Source: RXOA01 sp964547105
GTDB lineage: Bacteria; Bipolaricaulota; Bipolaricaulia; UBA7950; UBA9294
Length of the DNA stretch: 61,961 bases
Direction: 5' to 3'
Assembly: GCA_964547105.1 (NCBI GenBank)
Contig: CAZJLO010000006.1
Span: forward strand, 1 to 61,961
Below, one piece after another: positions 60,958 through 61,961 of this stretch. Each line of letters begins with the position of its first letter. Position 1 is the stretch's first letter. A program made the position numbers and the translations under genes. Below the pieces are notes generated by a model. That model worked only from the letters and a program-made list of their open reading frames with translations. It made no database searches and was not told where the DNA came from.

Positions 60958-61816
60958 ATCTCTCCTTGCTCCATCCCAAGCCCACTGCCGCGTATCCTAC
61001 CACAGCACGACGATCTCCTGTCACGTCCGCCGATGTCGCGTACGCCAGAACGTCCGCCTGAAGCATCCCGATCGCCTTCGCCCAATGCAACGCCGTGAGA
61101 ATGGAGGGGACGCCGCACACCGATACATCCTTCGACGACACGAGATCGCTCAATCCCTGCCAGTCCAATGCGCATATCCGCTCCAGAACCGTCCGATCAG
61201 CCTTCACGGCAGCGTCTTCGGGCTCGTAGTGCGTGAAATCGCTGCTCACGATCAGCGCTCCGCGCTCTCCGACCACGCTCACCAGTGTCGCCGCAAGCTG
61301 TGCGTAAGCCTCCGGGGAGGCGGAGCCGACCCGGATCGGGACAAACGGCACTGCCTCTCCGTAGACGGCCTGCAGGAACGGAAGGATCACTTCGATCGAA
61401 TGTTCCCGCACAAATGCCCTTCGATCCACCGCAACTCCGGCATCCGCAAGGGCCGTCCGTCCTTCGTCATCAATCGGCGCATCCCCGAGCGGCGTGCGCC
61501 ACGCATCATGATCGTCCGTACAAATCCCCACGCCCATTCCGGTGTGATCGGCACCAAGAATGACGATCCTCTCAGGACGTCCGTGGCTTGCCAACCACCG
61601 AATCCCTTGTGCAGCGACCCGCCCCGAATACAGGTATCCAGCATGGGGAACGATCGCCCCGAGCGGTTTTCGAAGCAGATCCATCGCGTTCGCCGATATC
61701 CCGTCCCGTTCCGGAACCGGGGCGATTTGCCACGATTCGAACATCGACCGTAACCCCGATCGGTCACCCGGATAGAACATCCCGGCAACAAGAGGTATTC
61801 GAACGTCCGAGCCCAT
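60947..61816 (-). CDS. MEMO1-family protein (AmmeMemoRadiSam system protein B)
   Basis: A 289-residue protein with the non-haem iron dioxygenase-like MEMO fold. IVPHAGYLYSGRVAAQ, REHSIEVILPFLQ, IVSSDFTHYEPED and SVCGVPSILTALHWAK are the conserved blocks carrying the metal-site histidines and cysteine. The partner AMMECR1 and radical-SAM genes that define the named system are not in the window; here it leads a yicC-gmk operon. Role unknown. Confidence 0.9.
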   Translation of the reverse strand: MGSDVRIPLVAGMFYPGDRSGLRSMFESWQIAPVPERDGISANAMDLLRKPLGAIVPHAGYLYSGRVAAQGIRWLASHGRPERIVILGADHTGMGVGICTDDHDAWRTPLGDAPIDDEGRTALADAGVAVDRRAFVREHSIEVILPFLQAVYGEAVPFVPIRVGSASPEAYAQLAATLVSVVGERGALIVSSDFTHYEPEDAAVKADRTVLERICALDWQGLSDLVSSKDVSVCGVPSILTALHWAKAIGMLQADVLAYATSADVTGDRRAVVGYAAVGLGWSKERYGP

Positions 61817-61822
61817 GAGACC

Positions 61823-61852
61823 ATTCTAGCGGCTCCGCACAACCGCCCGCAA
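61823..61852 (-). promoter_or_regulatory. promoter of the MEMO-yicC-gmk operon, leaderless
   Basis: TTGCGG (61852-61847), an 18-bp spacer and TAGAAT (61828-61823). The ATG at 61816 follows the -10 by 6 bases and no Shine-Dalgarno is present. Confidence 0.7.
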
Positions 61853-61866
61853 CGCCGACAAAAGGA

Positions 61867-61901
61867 AACGGCGACTGTTCTGAAAAAGAACAGTCGCCGT
61901 T
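61867..61901 (-). terminator. intrinsic terminator after tRNA-Ala
   Basis: A perfect 14-bp inverted repeat (61867-61880 with 61888-61901; core GGCGACTGTTC/GAACAGTCGCC) and a 7-base loop lies 7 bp after the tRNA 3' end. On the minus strand it is followed by the T-rich TTTCCTTTT. Confidence 0.85.
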
Positions 61902-61908
61902 CATCTTG

Positions 61909-61961
61909 TGGAGGCGAGCGGATTCGAACCGCCAGCCTCTGCGTTGCGAACGCAGCGCTCT
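61909..61961 (-). tRNA. tRNA-Ala(CGC), 5' part cut off by the window edge
   Basis: On the minus strand the anticodon stem CTGCG/CGCAG closes loop TTCGCAA, anticodon CGC, which reads the Ala codon GCG. A T-arm with TTCGAAT and the 3' acceptor strand CGCCTCC with discriminator A (61909) follow. Position 70 is T, giving the U70 of the alanine identity pair. CCA is not encoded. Confidence 0.92.

Noticed and set aside
1..61961. CRISPR array, transposase, integrase or prophage genes
   Set aside because: No regularly spaced repeats and no recognisable mobile-element proteins were found; gene content and coding style look uniform across the window.

Overview
This is a gene-dense stretch of a GC-rich bacterial chromosome, almost entirely housekeeping and core-metabolism genes. 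No transposon, prophage or CRISPR array is visible. The cell appears to have two membranes, because an LPS-export permease and an LptD-like outer-membrane assembly protein are encoded as one fused gene. Its metabolism looks anaerobic or ferredoxin-centred: tungsten/molybdenum aldehyde:ferredoxin oxidoreductase with MobB, and a Mrp/Mbh-type cation antiporter operon. TAA, TAG and TGA all serve as stops. A deep-branching uncultivated lineage such as Bipolaricaulota (Acetothermia/OP1) would fit, but that is a guess from gene content.

Layout. 1-4436 (+): partial tRNA-Thr (-), rqcH, a site-2 protease, then tig-clpP. 4573-8238 (-): the LptF/G-LptD fusion, crossed by a 10-N gap, and a 32-residue membrane peptide. 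8363-13661 (+): miaB, a divergent PfkB-family kinase, a CBS protein, a DinG-like helicase. 13740-20676 (+): glycosyltransferase, rpiB, a CaCA exchanger, rho, LysM/M23 peptidase, murA, hflX. 20627-24804 (-): AOR, mobB, holB, ricT. 24925-27718 (+): AMP-dependent acyl-CoA ligase and an M20 peptidase. 27822-33552 (-): cysS, a 30-residue Cys-tailed membrane peptide, an exported-protein gene cut by an in-frame TAG, maf, panB, an unrecognised 424-aa protein. 33684-34142 (+): COG2426 membrane protein. 34150-44809 (-): a long run from an Xaa-Pro peptidase and PKD lipoprotein through the seven antiporter genes, a HAD phosphatase and an ABC-2 exporter. 44968-45972 (+): pheS without pheT. 46138-53679 (-): era, a PAS/GAF/GGDEF protein, a GNAT-like protein, deoC, recO, an orphan F1 epsilon, fabF. 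53794-59306 (+): hutI, ispE, cmk, plsC, rpsA, hup. 59478-61816 (-): MEMO-family protein, yicC, gmk. 61909-61961: partial tRNA-Ala.

Genes are packed into operons with many ATGA/GTGA 4-bp overlaps. Housekeeping-type promoters can be read by eye: a TTG-type -35, usually a 17-bp spacer, and a -10 that is often TATACT. Several operons have the -10 only 6-12 bases from the start codon, so their messages are probably leaderless or nearly so.

The most unusual items are the LptF/G-LptD fusion with an internal signal-like segment, the antiporter subunit carrying a solute-binding domain, the two tiny Cys-tailed membrane peptides, the amber-interrupted gene, and the back-to-back era/hutI promoters that share their -35 bases. 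All start choices and functions come from reading the sequence; no database search was run.
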